A stretch of DNA of 64,000 nucleotides, from positions 874,950-938,949 of the forward strand of contig NZ_JADPJG010000035.1 of the NCBI RefSeq assembly GCF_023073335.1, read 5' to 3'. The notes below the pieces were generated by a model. The model did not search any database, was not told the DNA's origin, and saw only the letters and a program-made list of their open reading frames with translations. Of the stretch, positions 27,028 to 35,030 are shown piece after piece; position 1 is the stretch's first letter, and each line of letters opens with the position of its first letter. This DNA is from Bradyrhizobium sp. 21 (GTDB lineage: Bacteria > Pseudomonadota > Alphaproteobacteria > Rhizobiales > Xanthobacteraceae). The translations under genes and the position numbers were made by a program.

Positions 27028-28382
27028 GCAGGCCAGTGCCGATGACCGATATCGAATTTTTGTCCCTTCCTGAGCTGACTCAGCAGAGCCATCTCTATCT
27101 ATATAGAGTGAATTCGGGGCTTCTGCGCCAGGCCGTCCGAGCAAAAGTGGTGAAGCAGGCTGAGATCGACGGTCGCGATCTCAAGGATATCGCGACGTAC
27201 TCTCGGCGGGCCGTGAGGTCTGGTTCACTTTTAGCTAGTTCCGAGGAAAAGGAATCGATCCAAGTTCATCGGGACGAATCGATCCGAGCGAATCAAGGTA
27301 GTCAATCGGACGCGCCGCTCAAAGAGCTGCCGAGCTTGTACATGACCGTGGCGGAGCCCTCGCTGTTCGGGACTTCGCTGATCATTCGCGATCTCGGCGA
27401 CAAAACTCGTGAGCATCCGCCTGTTGAGGATATTGGAGAAGCGCTAGACCTAATCGCTCACGATGCTGCTCAGCAGACTATTTGTTTGCTCGTCCCGGAC
27501 ACCCATGAATTGGTCAAGTCCGATGCCTGGAATGCCGCCGTTGGTGCCATTGGCGTGATCGAGGAGCCGATGGTGACGCCCGAGAACTATTTGCTAGCCG
27601 CGCGCAGTTACTTTCCTCAAAGTCGGCTCGGCGACCTGGGATACCTCTCGGGCAACAGGCGGTTTTTGTCGGGACTGAAAAAGTTTGTCGAAGATGAGCC
27701 GTGCACGCCGTTCGCGCTATCCATGCAGATTGACACAATCGTTTTGGGCGAAATGGAGAATGGCCAATTCTGTGAAACTGTGAAAACGGCGACAACGCGC
27801 GCGGAGCGGTTGGTGCTACCCGAAACGTTGCGCCGGTTCTTAGACAGCCGCGACAGCCGATCCCTTTCTGAATTGATGAGGTTGGTGGATCGCCTGCGGC
27901 ATGATCGCGTGCTTGAATCACAAGAGATTTTGACCAGGCTTTATGGGGCGACGGCGCGAACGCTGGAAGGCAGTGATAGGCGCTATCGGAGGCTTGAGGA
28001 TCCCTGTCACTGCGTCTGGGCCGCGCTGGTGTTGGCCAACGAGAAGAGTTTTCTGGAAGGAAACGCGTTCGTATCGCTGGACCACGTGTGTCAGCATTAT
28101 GCTCGCGCCGCCGGTGTGCCGGGTTGGTTCAACTCGAGCGATGGCTGGCAGGTGATCGCGCCGCTGCTGGACATCATCGCGCCTGATAAGCCTAGCCGCC
28201 TGGATAAGGTGCGGCTCGAACTGCAGCGCGCCCTGCGCGGTCGGCTCGAGGCGTTGAACACCTCCGATGTTGAGTGGTTTCGGTCTTTGATCCGCGATAA
28301 TGAACGTGGAGAACCGGGAGCGATGTTGGACGGACGGGGTTCAATGGCCATCGTGGAGGCCGATCGATGGAATGGTCCCTAG
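27024..28382 (+). CDS. Uncharacterised protein in a clamp-loader-like operon
   Basis: This protein of about 452 aa has no P-loop, signal peptide or membrane segment. GTG 27024 overlaps the upstream stop (GTGA), and the 3' end overlaps the next gene by 16 bases, so the three are co-expressed. Segments such as LTQQSHLYLYRVNSGLLRQ and WAALVLANEKSFLEG do not identify a family. Its place between a tau-like and a delta-prime-like protein makes a delta-like (clamp-contacting) role an obvious hypothesis, not supported by motif evidence. ATG 27042 is an alternative start. Confidence 0.7.
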   Translation: MSRPVPMTDIEFLSLPELTQQSHLYLYRVNSGLLRQAVRAKVVKQAEIDGRDLKDIATYSRRAVRSGSLLASSEEKESIQVHRDESIRANQGSQSDAPLKELPSLYMTVAEPSLFGTSLIIRDLGDKTREHPPVEDIGEALDLIAHDAAQQTICLLVPDTHELVKSDAWNAAVGAIGVIEEPMVTPENYLLAARSYFPQSRLGDLGYLSGNRRFLSGLKKFVEDEPCTPFALSMQIDTIVLGEMENGQFCETVKTATTRAERLVLPETLRRFLDSRDSRSLSELMRLVDRLRHDRVLESQEILTRLYGATARTLEGSDRRYRRLEDPCHCVWAALVLANEKSFLEGNAFVSLDHVCQHYARAAGVPGWFNSSDGWQVIAPLLDIIAPDKPSRLDKVRLELQRALRGRLEALNTSDVEWFRSLIRDNERGEPGAMLDGRGSMAIVEADRWNGP

Positions 28383-29545
28383 ACCACAATCGCGACTTGG
28401 TGCGCCCGCGAACGTTCAAGGACATCCTGGGCCACGAGCGCTGGTTTGAATCTCTCATAGCCAACCTGAAACAGGAGCGTGGGACGAATTCGCATCAACC
28501 GATCGCGCTGATCGGATGCCCGGGTGTTGGTAAGCGAACCTTGGCAAGGATGTATGCGAAGGCACTCGTTTGCGAGCAGGAGCTGACGATGCGCAGCGAT
28601 GCAGCACCGTGTAACATCTGCCATGAATGTCGGGCTATTGATAATTCGAGCCTTGCCTTTCACGAGAAGGACGCGCGCACTGTAGGTGATAACGATGATG
28701 ACGATCGAGAGCTTGAGAAAGCTCAAGCTGAAGCTGTTCACACGCTGATCGAGCGTGAGGTAGGGCTGAACACCGCCTCAGTTCGCATTGTCCTGTTCAA
28801 GAACGCCGAGGCGTTTTCCAGCTCAACCGCCGATATCGCGTTGAAGACTCTGGAGCAGGAAATCACGTCGACCGTGTACGTGTTTACGGTGAACGACGAG
28901 GCGCGGTTTTCGGGGGCGCTCCGCTCCCGTTGCAACGTGTATCGAGTCGGCCCGATATCGGTGGCAGATCTGGTCGGTCGCTTGTCCCTGATCTGTGAGC
29001 ACCGCTCGGTTCCGTTCGACGAAGCGGCGTTAAGGGCGATTGCGGTCGAGGCAGCCGGCTCGTTTGGTGCGGCGCTAGCAATCATGGGCCGGGTGGAGCG
29101 GCGTGGGGACGTCACGATCGGGAATCTGTTGCGGCTATCTGAGTTCGGCTGGGGTTCGGCAATGGTCGCCTGTTGGGAGGCGCTGTTGGAGGGTCGGCGG
29201 GATGAAGCTGTATCTCTGTTTGAGGCAATCGGTGCCGACGGCCCTATGAGCATTAAGGCTGTCCAGGCGTTTCTGGTGGAATGCCGCATTCGTCAAACCA
29301 TGGGCACCGTACCAGCGGCGGCGAGCGTCAGCCCGGCTTTGGACTGTCTCCCCCCGGAGAGCTGGATATCGATGTTTGGGAAGTGGCGGGCTTCATGTCA
29401 GGAAGCTGGAACCAGCGTTGATGAAGAGATCGACCGGGCGCTCTGCTTCTGGGCGAGTGTGAAGGTGGGTACGCCTTGGAGAGCCGCATTCGCCAGGGGG
29501 TGTGAGGTTTTGTTCCGGGCCGGAGAGTTCATTCGTGCCCGGTGA
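28367..29545 (+). CDS. Clamp loader delta-prime-like protein
   Basis: The 392-aa protein begins like a DnaX/HolB AAA+ module (VRPRTFKDILGHERWFESLI). The Walker A is altered (GCPGVGKR at residues 50-57, Arg in place of Ser/Thr) and Walker B is lost (IVLFKNAEAF, not DEAH), but the SRC arginine-finger motif is intact (ALRSRCNVYRVG), as is a Cys cluster (CNICHEC). This is the pattern of delta-prime, which does not hydrolyse ATP but supplies an arginine finger to its neighbour. With the DnaX-like gene upstream, the operon appears to encode both halves of a loader ring. Confidence 0.82.
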   Translation: MEWSLDHNRDLVRPRTFKDILGHERWFESLIANLKQERGTNSHQPIALIGCPGVGKRTLARMYAKALVCEQELTMRSDAAPCNICHECRAIDNSSLAFHEKDARTVGDNDDDDRELEKAQAEAVHTLIEREVGLNTASVRIVLFKNAEAFSSSTADIALKTLEQEITSTVYVFTVNDEARFSGALRSRCNVYRVGPISVADLVGRLSLICEHRSVPFDEAALRAIAVEAAGSFGAALAIMGRVERRGDVTIGNLLRLSEFGWGSAMVACWEALLEGRRDEAVSLFEAIGADGPMSIKAVQAFLVECRIRQTMGTVPAAASVSPALDCLPPESWISMFGKWRASCQEAGTSVDEEIDRALCFWASVKVGTPWRAAFARGCEVLFRAGEFIRAR

Positions 29546-29699
29546 GGCAGATCGCGGGAGCCGGGGGTCAGCTCTCATGAAAAATGTTGATTTGGAATTC
29601 TTGATTTGGCACCTCAATTCCGGTGCTCCCTTTGGTGAAAATCGTCGTGGAGGCGGGAACATTTCCGAAGCCATGCTCTGCGAAAGCTTGGAACTGTGA
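29535..29699 (+). CDS. Small coupled ORF, 54 aa
   Basis: The frame starts at GTG 29535 inside the end of the delta-prime-like gene (11-base overlap) and ends at TGA 29697-29699, overlapping the ATG of the next gene. An internal ATG 29577 would give 40 aa (MKNVDLEFLIWHLNSG onward). The overlap at both ends is the pattern of a translationally coupled small gene. No family was recognised. Confidence 0.45.
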   Translation: MPGEADRGSRGSALMKNVDLEFLIWHLNSGAPFGENRRGGGNISEAMLCESLEL

Positions 29700-30205
29700 T
29701 GAGCCCAAACGGGAGCCGAGGGGGAAAAACGCAGCCGACATTTACGGAGCGGCCGTTTGCGGGGCGCTGGTCGGAGGAAGGTGCTGCGTTCGCCCGAAAA
29801 CAGCATGGTTCCGCAATTGGGCCGTACGCCTCCGAAGTGGATGGAACCGACCCAGTTTCGGTCAGAGCTGCGCTCCGTAGCGAGCCCTTTGGGCACCTGA
29901 TCCCGGACGAGGCTATCGAAAAGCTCTGTCGTGAGGGCGGCGGCGCCGACCTGTTCCCTCGACCGTATCCGACTTGGCGTTACGGGATCGACCCGGTGAC
30001 CTATCCTTGCATCTTGCTGCCTCCCACAATCGAGGAGCTCGAGGCAATAGAAGACAAGGTCCACCTCGCTTCGATTATTCGGGACCTGAACATCCGTGGG
30101 ACCACACCTCGCATTCGGGCGTTGATACGCTCGACCGTCGAGCCCGAGTGGTCATGGCTTGGCGAGACTGTTCAAGATCATCTTGAGATGGATGAAGCGG
30201 GCTAA
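29699..30205 (+). CDS. Hypothetical protein, end of clamp-loader-like operon
   Basis: This is a 168-aa soluble protein of unknown family. ATG 29699 overlaps the stop of the small upstream frame; GTG 29696 is an alternative. The middle is rich in proline and aromatic residues (LFPRPYPTWRYGIDPVTYPC, then ILLPPTIEELEAIEDKVHLA), suggesting a folded domain. It is probably co-transcribed with the three loader-like genes and is the last gene of that run. Confidence 0.6.
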   Translation: MSPNGSRGGKTQPTFTERPFAGRWSEEGAAFARKQHGSAIGPYASEVDGTDPVSVRAALRSEPFGHLIPDEAIEKLCREGGGADLFPRPYPTWRYGIDPVTYPCILLPPTIEELEAIEDKVHLASIIRDLNIRGTTPRIRALIRSTVEPEWSWLGETVQDHLEMDEAG

Positions 30206-30840
30206 ATGCCCAGAGCCGCTATCTAGCTCGAACGTTGATTTGGGTGGATCGTTGGAGGATGAAGGCACAGAAAGTGGAATGGTCGGTCTACAGTTGGCGT
30301 TAGAACGTTCCATTATTCCTTGCTCGAGCCGGGTGAGGATGGTGAACTGGCAGCTGGCCTTATCAAAGCTCCATCACGATATCGCTCGATTCTATAACGC
30401 ACGTTTTGGAGGAAGACGAACTTCTTTCGAACTCAGGCCTGCGGCGCGAGATCTTTCGGATCAGTGCCTGGTCATTGCGTCCACGCCCATAGCTGGGGGC
30501 GACGAGTTGATGAGCGGGGGCTGGGAATGGCAACGGGCTCGGTCCCGCCAATTGTCGCGTCCGTGCGAATAAGTGCTGATTTGCGAGCAGCTCATAATTT
30601 CCGCCGGCGCCGCGGCCCGAAGGGGAGCCGCTGATGTTGCGGTTGGACTCGGACCAGCTGCCCGCGATGGCGCTGCCGTCAGCCTTGACGTTGGCGCGAG
30701 GTTGAACTTGTGCGCATCACTGGCGCAGGTCAGCGACAACTCCATGGTCGGTCCTCGCGGTCTGTTGTTGCCTACTCGTCCGTCCGCGGACGAACCGGTC
30801 AGCCTCTTCCGGGTCGCCGCCTGCTTCCCTGAGATCAACG
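30206..30840. other. Degraded region with possible minus-strand gene remnant
   Basis: No intact gene is convincing. On the minus strand, about 30520-30770, a broken frame reads VKADGSAIAGSWSESNRNIS and then SGRGAGGNYELLANQ, a Gly/Ser-rich beta-type pattern I associate with an exported rhizobial hypothetical family. Stops interrupt it on both sides. I regard it as a decayed gene. Confidence 0.35.
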
Positions 30841-31116
30841 TTACTCGATTTCCTTGAAATCAGTTACGGCCCCCCCTTTCTTTCCAAGGGGAGGATTGTG
30901 ATCCTTCAGCTTGCGCAAAAGAGCGACGAAGCTATCGAGCCCGCGTTCGGTTCGGATTCCCTCTTCGCCATCCACGAAGATAGTGCCTTTGCCCGGATAG
31001 AAATTGTAGTGGCCGACCTTGATCTGATATTCGGAGGTTTGTTGATGGCGGATACCCTCGGCACGAAGCCGTTCGAGAGCGGAGTTCATTTGTGAGGTAT
31101 TGCGTCCCTTATCCAT
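30841..31116 (-). CDS. Small conserved-looking hypothetical protein
   Basis: This 91-aa soluble protein starts at ATG 31116, six bases after a good AGGAGA site; ATG 31131 is a weaker alternative. The product has a compact beta-rich core (EYQIKVGHYNFYPGKGTIFV, then DGEEGIRTERGLDSFVALL) and a charged C-terminus. I know similar small proteins on alphaproteobacterial phages and islands but no function. The leader upstream holds a long repeat tract. Confidence 0.65.
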   Translation of the reverse strand: MDKGRNTSQMNSALERLRAEGIRHQQTSEYQIKVGHYNFYPGKGTIFVDGEEGIRTERGLDSFVALLRKLKDHNPPLGKKGGAVTDFKEIE

Positions 31117-31176
31117 GCTGTTCTCCTGCATTGAATCGTTCTCTGCGCAAAGTGGGGGGAAGTTCTCTACGGTGTT

Positions 31177-31310
31177 GGCAGGTGGAAGGGTGGGTAGGCA
31201 GACAGGCAGAGTAGGGTAGAGCAGACAGACAGGCAGACAGGCAGACAGGCAGAGTAGGGAGAGTAGGCAGAGCAGACAGGCAGGGCAGGGCAGGCAGAGG
31301 GGTGAGGGGT
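31177..31310. repeat. Low-complexity tract with tandem 8-bp repeat units
   Basis: The plus strand is nearly all G/A with short T and C: repeated acaggcag units (about five between 31202 and 31252, more around 31276), gtaggcag, gagtaggg and gggcaggg. It resembles a microsatellite or small VNTR. On the minus strand it is a pyrimidine-rich leader for the gene at 31116. Its unit size and lack of spacers exclude a CRISPR array. Confidence 0.75.
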
Positions 31311-31396
31311 GATATAAATTGGATCGGCAAGACGCTTTAGGTGTTGCTTTGCCATTTCGCCTTAGGGGTGGAGCGAAACGCGTGCTAGCTTCCTGC

Positions 31397-31582
31397 CACG
31401 TCGTCGGCCAGCAGTGCGCTCAAGTGCGTCAGGCCGCGGCCGCCACTGGCGCAGTCGTCACCGAACTCCCGGCAGGTTCTCAGGTTTCTGTCGTGAAGCG
31501 CGAGGGTAGCTGGATCATCGTAGCCCGCGGCGGCAAGCAGCTCGGTTATGTTGAGGAAAGGTCATTGTTGGCTTTGCAGTGA
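31397..31582 (+). pseudogene. SH3-domain scrap from the C-terminus of a WD40-caspase gene
   Basis: Codons 31397-31582 read HVVGQQCAQVRQAAAATGAV and then TELPAGSQVSVVKREGSWII, ending KQLGYVEERSLLALQ and stop. This is the same C-terminal SH3-like tail found at the ends of the proteins at 36530-40003 (KLGYVEEKTLVKLQ) and 56310-59972 (QLGYVEERAVAALQ). Nothing of the caspase or WD40 part precedes it. It is the 3' remnant of a lost paralogue and shows that the caspase array once reached further left. Confidence 0.75.
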
Positions 31583-31959
31583 GGGCCAGCAGCGCCGGAC
31601 GGAGCGGTCGTTCTTCGCGGCAGCGATGGCAACGCCGACAAGAACGGCGGCCTGGACAGTCTCTGGTTTGCATTCTCGTCCCGTCGATCCGAACCTGAAT
31701 TGATCGGCGGCGCAGTGAACCGACGGCGAAGAAGTTGGAGCAATCTCTTTCTTAAGCAGGCTGTCAGTCGGCGCTGCAGCCAGGCGATGTAATTCTTGAA
31801 GCCGGCTGCGACTGACTTCTAACGCCATCAAGCTCGTCGACGGCGGGGCGCTTAACGCGTTCTCCTACGTCTTCTTGTACGTAGGATGAATTTGATCATG
31901 GAAGCGGACGAGGACGTTCGTTCCATACTCGCTTCAAGGGTCATAACAGAAACTCCGGA
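31583..31959. other. Intergenic region, nothing recognised
   Basis: This 377-bp stretch lies between the SH3 scrap and IS3 debris. There is a small inverted repeat (tcctacgt/acgtagga, about 31861-31886). The short frames do not resemble known proteins. Confidence 0.35.
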
Positions 31960-32750
31960 CAGTTATCTCGTTCTGAGGCATCCTCGTTTTGCCCAGGTGA
32001 CCTGCCTCTGAAGTTTCATACATTGGCGATTAGAGTCTCGGCAGACGTTACGCCGTCTGGCGCGGGTGTGGGCAACGTGGGATCGGCGGAGCTGGTCGGG
32101 TTTGCGCAGCCGATCGCACGTTGCGTTGAGGTTGGCGGCATAGGTCGCAGGCGTTAGGTATCCCAGCGAGGAGTGCGGGCGTTGGCTGTTGTAGTGGGTC
32201 TGCCCAATTGGCAATCTTGGTGCGGGCGTGATCGAGGCCGAAGAACAGGGTTTCATTGAGAAGTTCGTCTCGCACCCGGCCGTTGAAGCTTTCACAGAAG
32301 CCGTTCTGCATCGGCTTTCGCGGCGCGATAAAATGCCATGCAATCTGGTTGGCCTCCGACCAGGTCAGCATATCCCTGGGGGTGAACTCGGTGCCATTGT
32401 CGGAGACGATCATGCCCTGCTTGCCGCGACGATCAATTAGCGTCGTCAGTTCGCGCGCCACTCGCCGTCCCGGGATCAGGTGTCGGGGATTGCCGCCAGC
32501 ATTCCCGGGTCACGTCATCGACGATATTCAGGATCCAGAAGCGGCTACCACTGACTGGTCATGGACAAAATCCAGCGACCAGCGGGCATTCTGCCGAGCC
32601 TCGACCAGGATGGGCGTCCGAGTGCTGACCGCGCGGCGGCGCGCCCTGCGCTTGCGCGCGCTGCGACCGCTACATTCGGTTGGCCCGGAAAGGCTCGCCA
32701 TGTTGACGCAGCAGGACGAACAGCCGGCGATCCTCATGCGCGCTCGCGGG
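31960..32750 (-). mobile_element. IS3-family transposase (orfB) remnant
   Basis: On the minus strand the IS3 orfB integrase core is readable but broken across frames: HEDRRLFVLLRQHGEPFRANR, then TPILVEARQNARWSLDFVHDQ, then MIVSDNGTEFTPRDMLTWSE with the second catalytic Asp, NGFCESFNGRVRDELLNET with the catalytic Glu, and the tail YNSQRPHSSLGYLTPATYA in another phase. At least two frameshifts make it inactive. Its N-terminal boundary abuts a truncated small gene at 32752, suggesting insertion followed by decay. Confidence 0.85.
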
Positions 32751-32751
32751 C

Positions 32752-32940
32752 ATGAGGATCGGAACGGTCTTGCATCCGGCCGTGCTCCTCGCACTCGCAG
32801 ATGGCACCGGCTTCCTGCAGCACGCAGATCGCCCAGCCGCGCACCGTCTGGATCGCCTGTTGCTTCTCTTCGCCGTCAGCATAGAGATCGCTCCTGTCGG
32901 GAAGCATCCTTCCGGCCCCTCGCTCGTTCCGGCCGGTTAG
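32752..32940 (-). pseudogene. Truncated small hypothetical gene beside IS3 remnant
   Basis: The minus-strand frame reads DLYADGEEKQQAIQTVRGWA and then ICVLQEAGAICECEEHG, and stops abruptly where IS3 similarity begins. The pattern resembles a small rhizobial hypothetical protein often near SRAP genes. The C-terminus is missing. Confidence 0.5.
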
Positions 32941-33009
32941 CACCGGGCTGGGATTCGCAATCGGCAGGGCTGCGGCTTGTTTGCCCGTTCCGCCTCATTG
33001 TGCACAAGG

Positions 33010-33208
33010 CTATGCGTCCGGATCTTCCTTCTCGCCCGTCGCGACGATCTTCAAGGCGCCGTCCGGAAGAGGAGGCTGCAGGGGCCTTTGCTTCATTCCA
33101 GGTCGCGCGCAGCCAGGCATCGTACTCATCGATACTTGTCAGAATGACCGGCATAGTTTTGGGATGAACCCGCCTCACCTCCGCGTTCGGCTCGCACGTG
33201 AGCAGCCG
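33010..33208 (-). pseudogene. SRAP (SOS response-associated peptidase, YedK/HMCES) C-terminal remnant, frameshifted
   Basis: The minus strand reads CEPNAEVRRVHPKTMPVILT, then DEYDAWLRATWNEAKA. After one extra C in a GGCCCC run it continues in another frame as LQPPLPDGALKIVATGEKED and stops at 33010. This is the C-terminal end of an SRAP protein, which crosslinks abasic sites in single-stranded DNA. The catalytic N-terminal Cys half is absent. Its left part is joined at about 33209 to a short IS3 orfA start (MKRRKFGREYKLEAVRLV, 33209-33266). Confidence 0.75.
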
Positions 33209-33266
33209 AAAGCACCAGCCTCACGGCCTCGAGCTTGTACTCGCGACCGAACTTCCGCCTCTTCAT
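33209..33266 (-). mobile_element. IS3-family orfA 5' scrap
   Basis: The minus-strand ATG at 33266 opens MKRRKFGREYKLEAVRLV, the start of an IS3-type orfA helix-turn-helix protein, and then runs directly into SRAP sequence. Only about 19 codons remain. It marks an insertion or recombination junction. Confidence 0.6.
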
Positions 33267-33402
33267 CGCATCTCGGTGTTCATCAAACCGGCAGCAGCTC
33301 AAACGAAGCTCCGGATTGAGGGGCGCCTTCGTGATCTAGCCTTGTTCAAGGTCGCCATCGACGCCAAGCTTCGTGGCTGAGAGGTGGTGAGAGTCAGTTT
33401 GA

Positions 33403-33585
33403 CTATTTCTCTTCATTTGCCACACGCGATGAATAGGCAATGCCGGCGAAGAAGGCTTCCAACAGCGCCCACCCACGCCACAGCGGCACTTCGCCTTCAA
33501 ACGCATCAGCGTGATCAACCAGCGTCTGGAGGAAGGCAAAGCTTGCGTTGATCTCTTCGATCGATCGTTCTTTGCTGTTAGTCAT
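33403..33585 (-). CDS. Small hypothetical protein, 60 aa
   Basis: The frame encodes MTNSKERSIEEINASFAFLQ, then TLVDHADAFEGEVPLWRGWA, then a short tail. It looks like a real folded small protein (amphipathic helices, normal composition), but no family is known to me. The ribosome-binding site is weak (GAGAC). It sits within IS debris and may be a leftover of the host chromosome or an older island. Confidence 0.5.
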   Translation of the reverse strand: MTNSKERSIEEINASFAFLQTLVDHADAFEGEVPLWRGWALLEAFFAGIAYSSRVANEEK

Positions 33586-33697
33586 CGTTTGTCTCGTTTC
33601 GTGATTGCAGTTATCTTACCCCTGCACCGTTCAAATTGAGTAACTCAGCGCAATTGGGGCGGAGCGTGAACATGGGTTTTTAAACCTGAATCGGTCT

Positions 33698-34522
33698 TCA
33701 AAAATTCGCCGAGCTCGCGCGAGCCAAGCCCGTCCGCAGACCTCCTGCAAAACGAAAGCAAAGCAAGGAGGAGAAAATGGAAAAAACCAGCGTTGACGCA
33801 AGGAGCAACAGAACGTGCCGCCATAAAAGCTCATCGACATCGGTGCAGTCTGACGTGAGCAGGAGCGCGCCAAGATCGGTTCGCTGACGCGTTATCGGCA
33901 CGGCCACGCTCATAACCAGGCCTCCGTCTTGCATTCGTTCCAGTGTGGCCCTTAACCGGCCGGTCAGAGCCGCTTCGAGACTACTCCTGTGCCCGACCAT
34001 GTCGCTGGCAACCTGTGTCGCCGAATCGCGGTATAGCCAATCGACGGCAGACGCCATGGCGACTTTCAGTGGGTCAGTTTCGCGTTTCAGTCGATGCGGG
34101 AAAAAGACTTCCGGCTGGTCTAGGTGAGAAGCAACTGCGAAACTGTCGAGCACCATCTTTCCATCGCTCGCGAACACCTTAACGTGTGCCCTGATTGCAT
34201 TTGGCCTGTTGTACAAGATCGATTGCAGTTCGGCGAGCTTGAGAGGACGCATTAACAGCAGTTCGTCCATCTCCATTTCGGGACGGATCGGAAATGCTTT
34301 CATCTCATCCGTCTGGTTGGAAGTGGTATGATCTAGCACGATGTTGTAGGCGAACACGATGTCCTGACCGGCCTGAACAAGCCTTACCGCGCGTGCATCG
34401 ATCAGATGCGCGCGGAAATCCAGAAGGTACATTGTCGCGACGACCTGAAGCAGGCAGATAAAGACAAATGCTGCCGTGAGGAGGACGCGCCTCATGGTGA
34501 TCGCAGCCGCGATCCGCATCAT
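33698..34522 (-). CDS. Membrane sensor protein, probably a truncated histidine kinase or cyclase input module
   Basis: The 274-aa protein has an N-terminal membrane segment (VLLTAAFVFICLLQVVATMY), a periplasmic region of about 190 residues with a QRTDLGALLLTSD end typical of extracellular sensor domains, and a second membrane segment (VLLLLASTLVFSIFSSLLCF). It stops about 20 residues later with no HAMP, kinase or cyclase part. The next frame holds no output domain, so it is either a stand-alone sensor or the front of a broken one. Start ATG 34522 overlaps the upstream stop by ATGA. Confidence 0.6.
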   Translation of the reverse strand: MMRIAAAITMRRVLLTAAFVFICLLQVVATMYLLDFRAHLIDARAVRLVQAGQDIVFAYNIVLDHTTSNQTDEMKAFPIRPEMEMDELLLMRPLKLAELQSILYNRPNAIRAHVKVFASDGKMVLDSFAVASHLDQPEVFFPHRLKRETDPLKVAMASAVDWLYRDSATQVASDMVGHRSSLEAALTGRLRATLERMQDGGLVMSVAVPITRQRTDLGALLLTSDCTDVDELLWRHVLLLLASTLVFSIFSSLLCFRFAGGLRTGLARASSANF

Positions 34523-34893
34523 GATTTGGCATCCGCGCGATAAACCGTCTTCTTGCGTCGGACGCCATAAGTCACGCCCAGCAAGCCGAGCATCAGGACC
34601 GTGGCCGCCCAGCAAAGGATGAGAGCAATGTAGCTGGGTCGCCAAGTCCCGTCTGCATCGAGATAGAACAGCACATCGAGAACCCCCGTAACCAGCCATT
34701 GTCCGACGATGCAGACGAAGCCGGTTGAGGTGGGGCTTTTCTCCTCGACTGTCATCGAGGTCGTGACCGCCTTCCGAATGTCAAATGCGGGCAAGCGCTC
34801 CGCGCGATGTCGGGAGATCCATTGCCAAATTCCCCAGAAAACCAGGGTGCAAGAGGTTCCGGTGAGCAGGCCAAAGACGAAATTCGTCGACAT
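34519..34893 (-). CDS. Small integral membrane protein
   Basis: The 124-aa protein has three hydrophobic segments: FVFGLLTGTSCTLVFWGIW near the N-terminus, GFVCIVGQWLVTGVLDVLFY, and YIALILCWAATVLMLGLLGV. I start at ATG 34893 (MSTNFVFGLLTG); an upstream ATG 34974 adds an unlike 27-residue extension. It is translationally coupled (ATGA) to the sensor-like gene, suggesting a joint signalling role. No family was recognised. Confidence 0.6.
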   Translation of the reverse strand: MSTNFVFGLLTGTSCTLVFWGIWQWISRHRAERLPAFDIRKAVTTSMTVEEKSPTSTGFVCIVGQWLVTGVLDVLFYLDADGTWRPSYIALILCWAATVLMLGLLGVTYGVRRKKTVYRADAKS

Positions 34894-35030
34894 CGGGCTT
34901 GTGCCTGGTTGGCAAATCACAGTCGGTACCGCCGTTTGCACCGAACAGGTGGCTCGTCTCGACGCGTCCGTCACCCGAGGATTAGGACGGTTCGGCGCTG
35001 GATGCGATACCTGCAGAGGAACGTGAGAAG

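Noticed and set aside
31200..31290. Repeated acaggcag units, considered as a CRISPR array
   Set aside because: Repeat units are only 8 bp, mostly without spacers, and there are no cas genes. It is a simple-sequence tract.
32256..33167. 303-aa plus-strand open frame
   Set aside because: It runs antisense through an IS3 transposase remnant, a truncated gene and an SRAP remnant, whose family motifs are all on the minus strand.
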